The notes under the pieces: generated by a model
Databases searched by the model: none
What the model saw: the letters and a program-made list of their open reading frames with translations, nothing else
What the model was told of the DNA's origin: nothing
Translations under genes and position numbers: made by a program
Assembly: GCA_018714545.1 (NCBI GenBank)
Contig: DVNG01000036.1
Location: 1-6,469, forward strand
Reading direction: 5' to 3'
Source of the DNA: Limousia pullorum
GTDB taxonomy: Bacteria > Bacillota > Clostridia > Oscillospirales > Acutalibacteraceae
DNA length: 6,469 bases
In this document: one piece after another, positions 1-5,182 of the stretch
Numbering within the stretch: position 1 is the stretch's first letter
Layout: each line of letters begins with the position of its first letter

Positions 1-2
1 AG

Positions 3-782
3 GGGGACAATATCAACTTAAACAAAAAAAGCAAAAACATAGAGGACGAATGTAACGATACTTACGGACGGATCCGGATGTATCAGGCACTGTTGCTGAA
101 ACAGCCGGAGGGAGTCCATATCCCAAGTGAGCGGACTGTATACCGGGTTATGGATCAAATCGGTCTGAGTCATCGGCCAAGGAGAAAACCGAATGGACTC
201 ACAAAGGCAGACCGGGAAGCCATGAAATCGGATGATCTGCTGAAGCGGGATTTCCATTCCGATGCCCCATTAGAAAAGTGCATTACAGATATTACAGAGA
301 TCCCGGCTTCCAATGGAAAACTGTATGTATCTGCGATTTTCGATTGCTTTGATCTTAGCGTCCTCGGTCTGGCAATGGAAACAAACATGAAAGCAGATTT
401 GTGTATCCGAACACTGGAAAACGCCCTGACTGCGTATCCCACGCTGGAAGGTGCTGTTATCCACAGTGACCGTGGGACACAGTATACCAGCGAAGTCTAT
501 CGTCAAGCTATCCAGAAATACCATATCCAGCAAAGCATGAACAGTGCGGGAGGGCGCTGCCATGATAATGCACGCTGCGAGAGTATGTGGGCCAGAATGA
601 AGACAGAGCTCCTTTATGACCGTTATGATACAAAGCAGATGACGGTAGAGGAATTAAAGGTACTCATTTGGAGATACTTCCTCAGCTACTGGAATAACCG
701 GAGGATCTGCTCTGCCAATGGAGGGGTTCCTCCTGCGGTAAAACGCAGGCAGTATTATGAGACTTTGGAGCGGGCGGCATAG
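3..782 (+). CDS. IS3-family transposase OrfB, 5' partial (DDE integrase)
   Basis: This is the catalytic transposase subunit, which cuts and joins IS ends. The frame is open from the left edge with no convincing start. An ATG at 78 lies inside the conserved TYGRIRM motif (HTH_21 type), so it is internal and the true start is upstream, usually made as an OrfAB fusion by -1 frameshifting with OrfA. About 260 codons are visible against a usual 270-300. The integrase core follows. The first catalytic Asp is in CITDITEI (codon 288-290), the second in HSDRGTQYTS (468-470), and Glu in DNARCES (579-581), 36 residues after the second Asp. The C-terminal YWNNRR...P motif typical of IS3 proteins is present. 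Cys stands where many relatives have Trp just before TDI. The catalytic triad is complete, so the protein may be active if the 5' part is intact. Confidence 0.93.
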   Translation, partial: GDNINLNKKSKNIEDECNDTYGRIRMYQALLLKQPEGVHIPSERTVYRVMDQIGLSHRPRRKPNGLTKADREAMKSDDLLKRDFHSDAPLEKCITDITEIPASNGKLYVSAIFDCFDLSVLGLAMETNMKADLCIRTLENALTAYPTLEGAVIHSDRGTQYTSEVYRQAIQKYHIQQSMNSAGGRCHDNARCESMWARMKTELLYDRYDTKQMTVEELKVLIWRYFLSYWNNRRICSANGGVPPAVKRRQYYETLERAA

Positions 783-805
783 TCAGTGATATCCTTGAGA
801 AAAAT

Positions 806-1879
806 GTGTCAACTAATCTTGACAATATCATAAATAAAAATTATAAAAAGCTTCACAGTAAAAATTTCGGAAAAGCTTTCCCCGAGTATCTTGGAAAAAC
901 AAGGCTTATGCTTTCGGAAATACATAACAGTGACGAATGGTTTGATTTTTCGGTAAATGAACAGCTTGCAGGAAAGCTCGGTCTTATAGTTAGAAATGCC
1001 AACGATGGATATGAGCTTGTACACGGAAGTTTTTTAGATTGCCTTGTTTCTTTTTCAGAAAAGAATAAAAAAACATACATAAGCAAACAGAGAAAAACCG
1101 CAGGTACAAAAGCAGTCTTGTGTATCGTGGCAGGTTCGATTATTATTGCTGTTGCCGGAGGAATACTTGTAAATATGTACGGAACAGGGGGAAGTGTTCC
1201 TGTTGAAAAAAGTATGTACGGGGATGAATACGAAACAAATGTCAAAAGAGCTTTGCTTACTTTGCAATACAATATGGGTATATTAAGCTCTCAGGTGACA
1301 GCTCAAAGAAATGTGCTGGAAGAGGCGTCTTCCGACTCTATGTTAAATTCATACCCTGATGAAAATGTAAAATTTTCTCAGCTTATTGACCAGACCTACA
1401 GTAATATGGAGTCTTTGCCTATTTCAACGCTAAAAGCCGATGTTTTGGAAGAGCTTATTGTTCAAAATCCGGATTTGGAAATTGAATATTTAAAAGAGCT
1501 TTGTCAAATGCCCAACGAAATGAAAATTACAATGGAAAACGGTCTTTCAAGGCTCGAATATATTTATTGCGATATTGACAGTCCCTATAAAACAGCCGAA
1601 ACAAGGGATGAAGTAGTGGAGGTCTACAGACATTATCTTGACTGCTATGCTAAATACTGTTTTTATAAGCTGGATTATTTTCTGTTAAACATGGCTCCCG
1701 ATGATATCAGCAGCTTTTTAAACGACAGTCAGTATTCTGATATGTTCCGTGATTATTTTACAACAGTAAAAATCGGAGAACAAAACATAGATGAGGTAGA
1801 GGTCGCCATGAATTATGCACTGCGTGATCTGGAAGACGCAGAGGCGGGAATGTTAGAAAAGGGTTTTAAAATACAATAA
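806..1879 (+). CDS. IS-truncated membrane protein; 3' remnant of a possible STAND/AAA-type NTPase gene
   Basis: The reading frame begins with a GTG inside the IS right end and runs into host DNA, so this 357-residue product is most likely the C-terminal remnant of a gene split by the insertion. Residues about 20-80 (KAFPEYLG..., then KLGLIVRNANDGYELVHGSFLDCL) resemble the winged-helix segment that follows the ATPase core in STAND/NACHT-type proteins. No Walker motifs remain. A basic stretch (KNKKTYISKQRK) precedes a single membrane helix at about residues 102-124, which suggests the N-terminal side is cytoplasmic. The remaining 230 residues are acidic, predicted helical and probably extracytoplasmic, with no family I recognise. 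The start is weak: only GAG at 797-799 precedes the GTG. An ATG at 908 is an alternative that also follows the hybrid promoter. A lipoprotein gene follows 31 bases later, likely co-transcribed. The NTPase assignment is tentative; the membrane topology is fairly clear. Confidence 0.7.
   Translation: MSTNLDNIINKNYKKLHSKNFGKAFPEYLGKTRLMLSEIHNSDEWFDFSVNEQLAGKLGLIVRNANDGYELVHGSFLDCLVSFSEKNKKTYISKQRKTAGTKAVLCIVAGSIIIAVAGGILVNMYGTGGSVPVEKSMYGDEYETNVKRALLTLQYNMGILSSQVTAQRNVLEEASSDSMLNSYPDENVKFSQLIDQTYSNMESLPISTLKADVLEELIVQNPDLEIEYLKELCQMPNEMKITMENGLSRLEYIYCDIDSPYKTAETRDEVVEVYRHYLDCYAKYCFYKLDYFLLNMAPDDISSFLNDSQYSDMFRDYFTTVKIGEQNIDEVEVAMNYALRDLEDAEAGMLEKGFKIQ
807..824 (+). repeat. IS right terminal end with internal dyad
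   Basis: TGTCAA (807-812) and TTGACA (819-824) are perfect inverted arms separated by six bases. The outer arm is taken as the IS tip because it ends in CA and lies just past the transposase gene. The left copy of the inverted repeat is not in the window, so it cannot be compared. Such terminal sequences are the transposase binding and cleavage sites in this family. Confidence 0.5.
819..847 (+). promoter_or_regulatory. Hybrid outward promoter across the IS/host junction
   Basis: A perfect -35 box TTGACA (819-824) is made by the last six bases of the IS. A -10 box TATAAA (842-847, five of six consensus bases) lies in the flanking DNA, and the spacer is exactly 17 bases. Transcription would start near 854 and run into the truncated membrane-protein gene and the lipoprotein. 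Hybrid promoters of this kind are well known for several IS families. Activity here is predicted only; AT-rich DNA produces -10-like boxes easily, but the full -35 plus ideal spacing is less likely by chance. Confidence 0.6.
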
Positions 1880-1893
1880 GGCAGTTATTATTT

Positions 1894-1902
1894 AAAGAGG
1901 GG
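1894..1902 (+). promoter_or_regulatory. Strong ribosome binding site for the plus-strand lipoprotein
   Basis: The sequence AAAGAGGGG lies eight bases before the ATG at 1911. It is a good Shine-Dalgarno match and fixes this start. It also means the lipoprotein can be translated even if the truncated upstream frame is not. Confidence 0.75.
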
Positions 1903-1910
1903 ATATAATA

Positions 1911-2759
1911 ATGAAAAAGCTTTTATCGGTATTTTTATTTGCGGTTATTGCTATGTCGGTTTTTACAGGATGTTCTGACAATCCATCCGGCGATGACTCA
2001 TTAAGGGCAAGGGTAGGAGATTTTGCAATAGTCGTTGATGAATTCAAAGAAGCATTACTGCCCATGGATAACGACGGATATATTTACAGCAATGCTGTCC
2101 AGACAGTATGCGAATACACAGACGGCAAGGCAACACAGCAGGAGGCTGTAGACGCAGTTGTGCAGGCATACTCAGAGCTGGAAAAGGCTGAATCTGAAAT
2201 TGAAGAAAAGACCCTTGATGAGGAAACAGAAAACATTCTCAAAGAATATGGAATATATCCGGAAGAATTTGAAGTGTTTATAAATTTCAGAACACAGGAT
2301 TTAAGCACCTATATAGAAAATCTGAGCTATCTGTATTACTATCTTCAAAACGATGTAAAGTACAATTCAGAATTTAACACAAACAATCTCATATTTGTTT
2401 CCAAAATCGACAGGCTCATACAGGAAAATAACAGGGATTATTATTACTATGCAAATATAAATTATTGGTTTGTAGACAGAACCGATGAAGAGGTTGAGTA
2501 TCTTTTACAAGAGCTTGATAAGGATTTAAAATGGTGCAGTGTAAGTGAAGATGAGTATGTATGGGAAAACAGTGCTGAGATAGTAGAAGAAAAATCTATG
2601 GAGTATATATATATTTATGAGGATTATCTTAGCCTTTTTGCCGAATATCTGGGACTTTCTGAGGAAGAAAGCGAAGAGATGGACGATATGCTGGACAGAT
2701 TGGAAAACATTGAAAAAGACAGGGAAGATAACGACAAACAAAGTGCAATACAGCTATAA
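1911..2759 (+). CDS. Lipoprotein of unknown family, acidic and Tyr-rich
   Basis: This 282-residue predicted lipoprotein is tethered to the outer face of the membrane. Residues 1-21 form a classic signal: MKK, a hydrophobic core, and a lipobox VFTGC with the modified Cys at position 21. The mature part is strongly acidic and probably mostly helical. It includes a coiled-coil-like segment at about residues 93-135 (rich in E, A and K), a Tyr-rich middle (DYYYYANINYW), and an acidic, charged helix near the C terminus. I do not recognise a family. The gene lies 31 bases after the truncated membrane-protein gene on the same strand and ends in a strong terminator, so the two form an operon. The simplest inference is that the lipoprotein partners the extracytoplasmic domain of that membrane protein. 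With the upstream gene broken, its expression may depend on the promoter at the IS junction. Confidence 0.85.
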   Translation: MKKLLSVFLFAVIAMSVFTGCSDNPSGDDSLRARVGDFAIVVDEFKEALLPMDNDGYIYSNAVQTVCEYTDGKATQQEAVDAVVQAYSELEKAESEIEEKTLDEETENILKEYGIYPEEFEVFINFRTQDLSTYIENLSYLYYYLQNDVKYNSEFNTNNLIFVSKIDRLIQENNRDYYYYANINYWFVDRTDEEVEYLLQELDKDLKWCSVSEDEYVWENSAEIVEEKSMEYIYIYEDYLSLFAEYLGLSEEESEEMDDMLDRLENIEKDREDNDKQSAIQL

Positions 2760-2802
2760 AAGAAAAAGAAGTCAGTTTTTAAATGCTGACTTCTTTTTCT
2801 TT
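2759..2802. terminator. Bidirectional intrinsic terminator between convergent genes
   Basis: A perfect 17-bp inverted repeat (2759-2775 with 2786-2802) encloses a 10-base loop. The arms are A-rich on one side and T-rich on the other, so each strand has a GTCAG/CTGAC stem core followed by a U-rich run. It overlaps the stop codons of both converging lipoprotein genes (stop 2757-2759 on plus, stop 2801-2803 on minus) and serves both transcripts. Confidence 0.92.
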
Positions 2803-3877
2803 AAAAAATAATATTCAGTCCTGTCATATTGTAAACTTCAGATTCGGTGAAATGATTGTAGAAATAATAGTTCATAGGAACCTTTTCTCCGTCTTTTATG
2901 TAGTAATAGCCGTTTCTTGTTTCGGAGTATGAGTCGGTAAATGGGTAGTCATTAAAATCGTAGGAGATTTCATAGACGCTTCCGTCAGCTCCTGTAAAGG
3001 AGTAATGCCAATAGTCACCCTCCGGATTCATGTTTTCACGTTTTAGAATTTCGTATAGTGAACCAAAGCTAATTCCATATGCGTACTTGTTGGCAATGAT
3101 ATCATCGTAATATTCAATATCGCTTTCATCATAAAGACTTTTGTCCGTTTGATTTCCTCGGTATATTCCCACGGGGTACATATAATTATCAAGAGATGAT
3201 TTTATCTCCTCTGGGGAAAAGGACTGTAAATCCTCATATCTATAATCGAGAACCGTGGTTATATATTCTTTCTTCATATCCTCAAAAGAGTCTATGCTTT
3301 TAGTATTTCCCCATGTATCACCGTCGTCAATAACATAATCTGTGATATTTCTCAAAGGATGAACATACTCAATTTGATAGGCTATCTGTAAATTATCATA
3401 GCCTAAATCATCAAAAGCCTTTTTAATATTTTCAAGCTCATCGTGACAGGCTTTTAACTCTTGGAGATTTTCATATTTTCCGGTTATTTCTCCGTAGAAA
3501 ATACCGTCTTTTTTGTAGGTTGAGGTTTTAATATATTCAAACTTTGGAAGCTGAGTTTCTATATATGCCAGCACTGCTTCGTCGTAATCGTTTTTTAGAT
3601 AGTTGGTAACGGATTCCATGCCCCAGTGATAGTCGTCAATCACGTGAAATTCTATTCCTGAGTCGGGAATTTTTGCTGTCCATATTCTGTCCGTGTAGCC
3701 GTCCTCACCCTTAAATTCCGTATATACCGGGAAAACAATGGCGTTTTTAACCCCGATATTTTCCGAAATTTCCTTTTCAATGTCGCTTATCTCGTAGTCG
3801 GTGACACATCCGGAAAATATCATTGAGGCGATACACAAAACCATTGCAGCGGAAATAATCTTTTTAAAAACATTCAT
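2801..3877 (-). CDS. Lipoprotein of unknown family
   Basis: This 358-residue predicted lipoprotein has a signal MNVFKKIISA..., a hydrophobic core, and a lipobox IFSGC with the lipidated Cys at residue 24. The open frame extends 55 codons further upstream, but that part overlaps the preceding HD gene and has no signal-peptide character. The start at 3877 is chosen because the signal begins there and AGGTG (3884-3888) sits six bases before it. The mature protein is acidic and rich in Tyr, Asp and Trp. It starts with a segment about 100 residues long (DRIWTAKIPDSGIEFHVIDDYHWG...), then a helical charged middle, and ends in an aromatic stretch (NGYYYIKDGEKVPMNYYFYNH). I do not recognise a family. 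It is last in the minus-strand series, 94 bases after the HD gene, with a possible promoter in the gap. It is not visibly related to the lipoprotein on the other strand. Confidence 0.85.
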   Translation of the reverse strand: MNVFKKIISAAMVLCIASMIFSGCVTDYEISDIEKEISENIGVKNAIVFPVYTEFKGEDGYTDRIWTAKIPDSGIEFHVIDDYHWGMESVTNYLKNDYDEAVLAYIETQLPKFEYIKTSTYKKDGIFYGEITGKYENLQELKACHDELENIKKAFDDLGYDNLQIAYQIEYVHPLRNITDYVIDDGDTWGNTKSIDSFEDMKKEYITTVLDYRYEDLQSFSPEEIKSSLDNYMYPVGIYRGNQTDKSLYDESDIEYYDDIIANKYAYGISFGSLYEILKRENMNPEGDYWHYSFTGADGSVYEISYDFNDYPFTDSYSETRNGYYYIKDGEKVPMNYYFYNHFTESEVYNMTGLNIIF

Positions 3878-3883
3878 ACAATT

Positions 3884-3888
3884 CACCT
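3884..3888 (-). promoter_or_regulatory. Ribosome binding site deciding the minus-strand lipoprotein start
   Basis: On the minus strand AGGTG lies six bases before the ATG at 3877. With the signal peptide beginning at that ATG, it argues against the longer open frame that reaches 4042. Confidence 0.6.
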
Positions 3889-3926
3889 GCTTTCGTGATA
3901 TTTTATTATCCCAAAGGCTTTTGATT

Positions 3927-3954
3927 TTTATAAATTCTGTCAGTACAATTACAA
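3927..3954 (-). promoter_or_regulatory. Possible promoter for the minus-strand lipoprotein
   Basis: On the minus strand a -35-like TTGTAA (3949-3954) and a -10-like TATAAA (3927-3932) are separated by 16 bases in the 94-base gap after the HD gene stop. The match is moderate in AT-rich DNA, so this is only a candidate. The lipoprotein may instead be co-transcribed with the HD genes, since no terminator is visible in the gap. Confidence 0.35.
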
Positions 3955-3971
3955 ATGCTTCACAGTATTTA

Positions 3972-4475
3972 TCAGTTACCAAAATAACATGCACTGCACA
4001 GTGTTTTTCCTGACTCAGTTTTGAAAATCTTTTGATAAGCATTTTTTATAGCGTCATATTCTATTGAATCCTCATAAAAATTAACAAGAAAATCAGATTC
4101 TATCAGAATTTGATAGTCGATACCGTCTATATTGCTATATGTGTGGTGATGACCAACTAAATAACATATGCGCTCTATATCAGGCTCATCAAAATCGAGT
4201 TTTTCCAGCATTTTTCTTGCATATGCAGGGCCTTCTTGTTCCTGTAGTTTTCCGTTGGATTTTCCGTATTTTTCTTCCGATGGTCTTATTCCTATATCAT
4301 GAACCAAGGCGGCACATTCAACCAAAAACTGAGTATGATTATCTAAGTTTTCCATATGACCTATAAGCTGGGCAAAGCGGTGTACCTTTATAAGATGATG
4401 TATTCTCATAGGGTCTTTTCTGTTAAAAAATATCATTTCTCTTTCAAGTTTTTCAATTATCTCCGAGTGTTTCAT
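3972..4475 (-). CDS. HD-domain metal-dependent hydrolase (paralogue 1)
   Basis: This 167-residue predicted HD-superfamily phosphohydrolase is probably cytoplasmic; the family cleaves phosphate esters of nucleotides and related compounds with bound metal. The metal ligands appear complete: His in RIHHLIK (residues 26-27), the His-Asp pair in ALVHDIG (59-60), the GHHH cluster (108-111), and Asp in LIESDFLVN (128). The start at 4475 is preferred over one 11 codons upstream because GGAGGA (4479-4484) lies just before it and the longer form would overlap the previous gene. It begins 11 bases after the stop of the second HD gene and is clearly its paralogue: similar length, the same motif order, and matching ends (IFKTESGKTL here, IFQTETGSKL there). 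Substrate is unknown. YqeK-like or 5'-nucleotidase activity is possible but not shown. Confidence 0.88.
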   Translation of the reverse strand: MKHSEIIEKLEREMIFFNRKDPMRIHHLIKVHRFAQLIGHMENLDNHTQFLVECAALVHDIGIRPSEEKYGKSNGKLQEQEGPAYARKMLEKLDFDEPDIERICYLVGHHHTYSNIDGIDYQILIESDFLVNFYEDSIEYDAIKNAYQKIFKTESGKTLCSACYFGN

Positions 4476-4478
4476 AAA

Positions 4479-4484
4479 TCCTCC
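4479..4484 (-). promoter_or_regulatory. Ribosome binding site deciding the HD paralogue 1 start
   Basis: GGAGGA on the minus strand ends three bases before the ATG at 4475. It lies in the 11-base gap after the upstream stop codon, which points to coupled translation of the two HD genes. Confidence 0.7.
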
Positions 4485-4486
4485 GA

Positions 4487-4987
4487 TTATGTAATGGATT
4501 TCAGGCAAAGCTCAAGCAATTTTGAACCTGTTTCAGTTTGAAAAATTCTTCTTATGTATTCAATTTTTTCAGGGGTTGGGTGGCTTTCATAACAGTTCAC
4601 TATTAAATCAGCCTCTATTAGTAGCTGTAAAAGCTTGTTTCGTGGTTTATCGTAGTCATGATGACTTATGACAAGTTCTGTTATTTTTGGAATATATGAG
4701 GGAGAATAATCGGACTGTTTCAAAAAATTCTGAACCAGATGCGGAGCTTCTCGTTTTTGTTTATCCTGACCTGCATCTCCGTTGTAATGTTCTTTGCAAT
4801 ATTTTATGGCAATATCATGTAAAATAGCTGCCGCCTGCAATATAGTCTGTTCCTCCTCAGGAATGTTTTCTCTTTCTCCGAGCAGTTTCGACAGTGAATA
4901 AACCTTTAAAATATGTTGTGTACGTCTGACATGACCTTCTTCATAAAGCAGAACACTGTATAAAAGATTAGCTTCGTTATTTATCAT
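4487..4987 (-). CDS. HD-domain metal-dependent hydrolase (paralogue 2)
   Basis: This 166-residue predicted HD-superfamily hydrolase is the first gene of a tandem pair. The motifs are His in RRTQHILKVY (residue 25), the His-Asp pair in AAILHDIAIK (57-58), HH in VISHHDYD (109-110), and Asp in LIEADLIVN (127), so the metal site looks intact. The start at 4987 (ATG) is chosen because GAAGGG (4998-5003) precedes it by 10 bases. A TTG six codons upstream, at 5005, has no binding site and sits at the edge of a terminator. The gene begins directly after the tRNA-Leu terminator with no room for an ordinary promoter. The middle (residues about 64-82, lysine-rich) differs most from its paralogue, which may reflect a different substrate. 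The exact reaction is not predictable from sequence alone. Confidence 0.88.
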   Translation of the reverse strand: MINNEANLLYSVLLYEEGHVRRTQHILKVYSLSKLLGERENIPEEEQTILQAAAILHDIAIKYCKEHYNGDAGQDKQKREAPHLVQNFLKQSDYSPSYIPKITELVISHHDYDKPRNKLLQLLIEADLIVNCYESHPTPEKIEYIRRIFQTETGSKLLELCLKSIT

Positions 4988-4997
4988 GTTATAAAAT

Positions 4998-5003
4998 CCC
5001 TTC
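4998..5003 (-). promoter_or_regulatory. Ribosome binding site deciding the HD paralogue 2 start
   Basis: GAAGGG on the minus strand lies 10 bases before the ATG at 4987. It is within a few bases of the tRNA terminator's T-run, so any transcript using it must begin in, or read through, that terminator. Confidence 0.55.
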
Positions 5004-5044
5004 AAATAAAAATAAAAAGCCGGTCCGCACCGGCTTTTTATTTT
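5004..5044 (-). terminator. Intrinsic terminator of the tRNA-Leu unit
   Basis: A 16-bp stem (5009-5024 with 5029-5044) closes a four-base loop. Its core GCCGGT/ACCGGC is GC-rich, and on the minus strand it is followed by a T-rich run. It starts immediately after the tRNA CCA end, with the stem base touching the last A, and is well placed to end tRNA transcription. Confidence 0.88.
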
Positions 5045-5127
5045 GGTGCGGGTGACAGGACTTGAACCTGCACGGTGTTGCCACCAGAACCTAAATCTGG
5101 CGCGTCTGCCAATTCCGCCACACCCGC
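5044..5127 (-). tRNA. tRNA-Leu, anticodon UAG
   Basis: This is an 84-base tRNA with encoded CCA. The acceptor arms GCGGGTG (5121-5127) and CACCCGC (5048-5054) pair perfectly, with discriminator A. The anticodon stem is CCAGA/TCTGG and the seven-base loop TTTAGGT carries TAG at 5091-5093, which reads leucine CUN codons. The T loop TTCAAGT is canonical. The extra arm (TGGCAACACCGT) is long, as expected for class II leucine tRNAs. It is a single tRNA flanked by its own promoter and terminator. No copy of its 3' end is seen elsewhere in the window, so there is no sign of an integrated element at this site. Confidence 0.97.
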
Positions 5128-5147
5128 TTTTAAATTGTTACCAAATT

Positions 5148-5176
5148 ATTATACTACAGTGAGGCTTAAAAATCAA
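5148..5176 (-). promoter_or_regulatory. Sigma-70-type promoter of tRNA-Leu
   Basis: On the minus strand, TTGATT (5171-5176) and a perfect TATAAT (5148-5153) are separated by 17 bases. The predicted start is near 5141, giving a leader of about 14 bases before the tRNA. The -35 box begins only six bases after the stop of the HAD gene, so the unit is independently transcribed although it follows that gene closely. No terminator is visible between them. Confidence 0.85.
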
Positions 5177-5182
5177 TATTTT

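Larger units (their letters stand above)
1..824 (+). mobile_element. IS3-family insertion sequence, right part (left end outside window)
   Basis: This is the 3' portion of an IS3-family element: the OrfB transposase gene plus about 40 bases of right end. The proposed right boundary is 824. The sequence there ends in TTGACA, which fits the 5'-TG...CA-3' ends of the family, and it lies 42 bases after the transposase stop, a usual distance. The terminal 18 bases (807-824) hold a dyad, TGTCAA / TTGACA, around six bases. The left inverted repeat, OrfA and the target duplication are outside the window, so the boundary is inferred rather than proven. The element is more GC-rich than the AT-rich DNA that follows and was probably acquired from another genome. 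Confidence 0.75.

Noticed and set aside
6..830. The 10-base string GACAATATCA occurs at 6-15 and again at 821-830 across the IS/host junction.
   Set aside because: The first copy lies inside the open transposase frame, not at an IS end, and 10 bases of AT-rich sequence can recur by chance. It is not a target duplication.
853..1272. Minus-strand open frame of 139 codons opposite the membrane-protein remnant.
   Set aside because: It is antisense to a frame with a clear membrane helix and downstream operon partner, and has no binding site or recognisable motif.
2603..2618. TA-rich run resembling a microsatellite.
   Set aside because: It encodes Tyr-Ile-Tyr-Ile-Tyr within the lipoprotein frame and is short; no evidence for phase variation.
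2617..2811. Plus-strand 64-codon open frame ending beyond the terminator.
   Set aside because: It lies within the lipoprotein gene in another frame and reads through the hairpin; it has no features of its own.
3911..3930. AAAGGCTTTT dyad in the gap before the minus-strand lipoprotein as a terminator or operator.
   Set aside because: The symmetry is short and imperfect and has no proper stem-loop with a T-run in the right place.
3878..4042. Extension of the minus-strand lipoprotein by 55 codons upstream.
   Set aside because: It overlaps the end of the HD gene, would bury the signal peptide internally, and the ATG at 3877 has its own binding site.
5044..5127. tRNA-Leu as an attachment site for an integrated element.
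   Set aside because: No integrase and no second copy of the tRNA 3' end are present in the window, and the genes on both sides look like ordinary chromosome.
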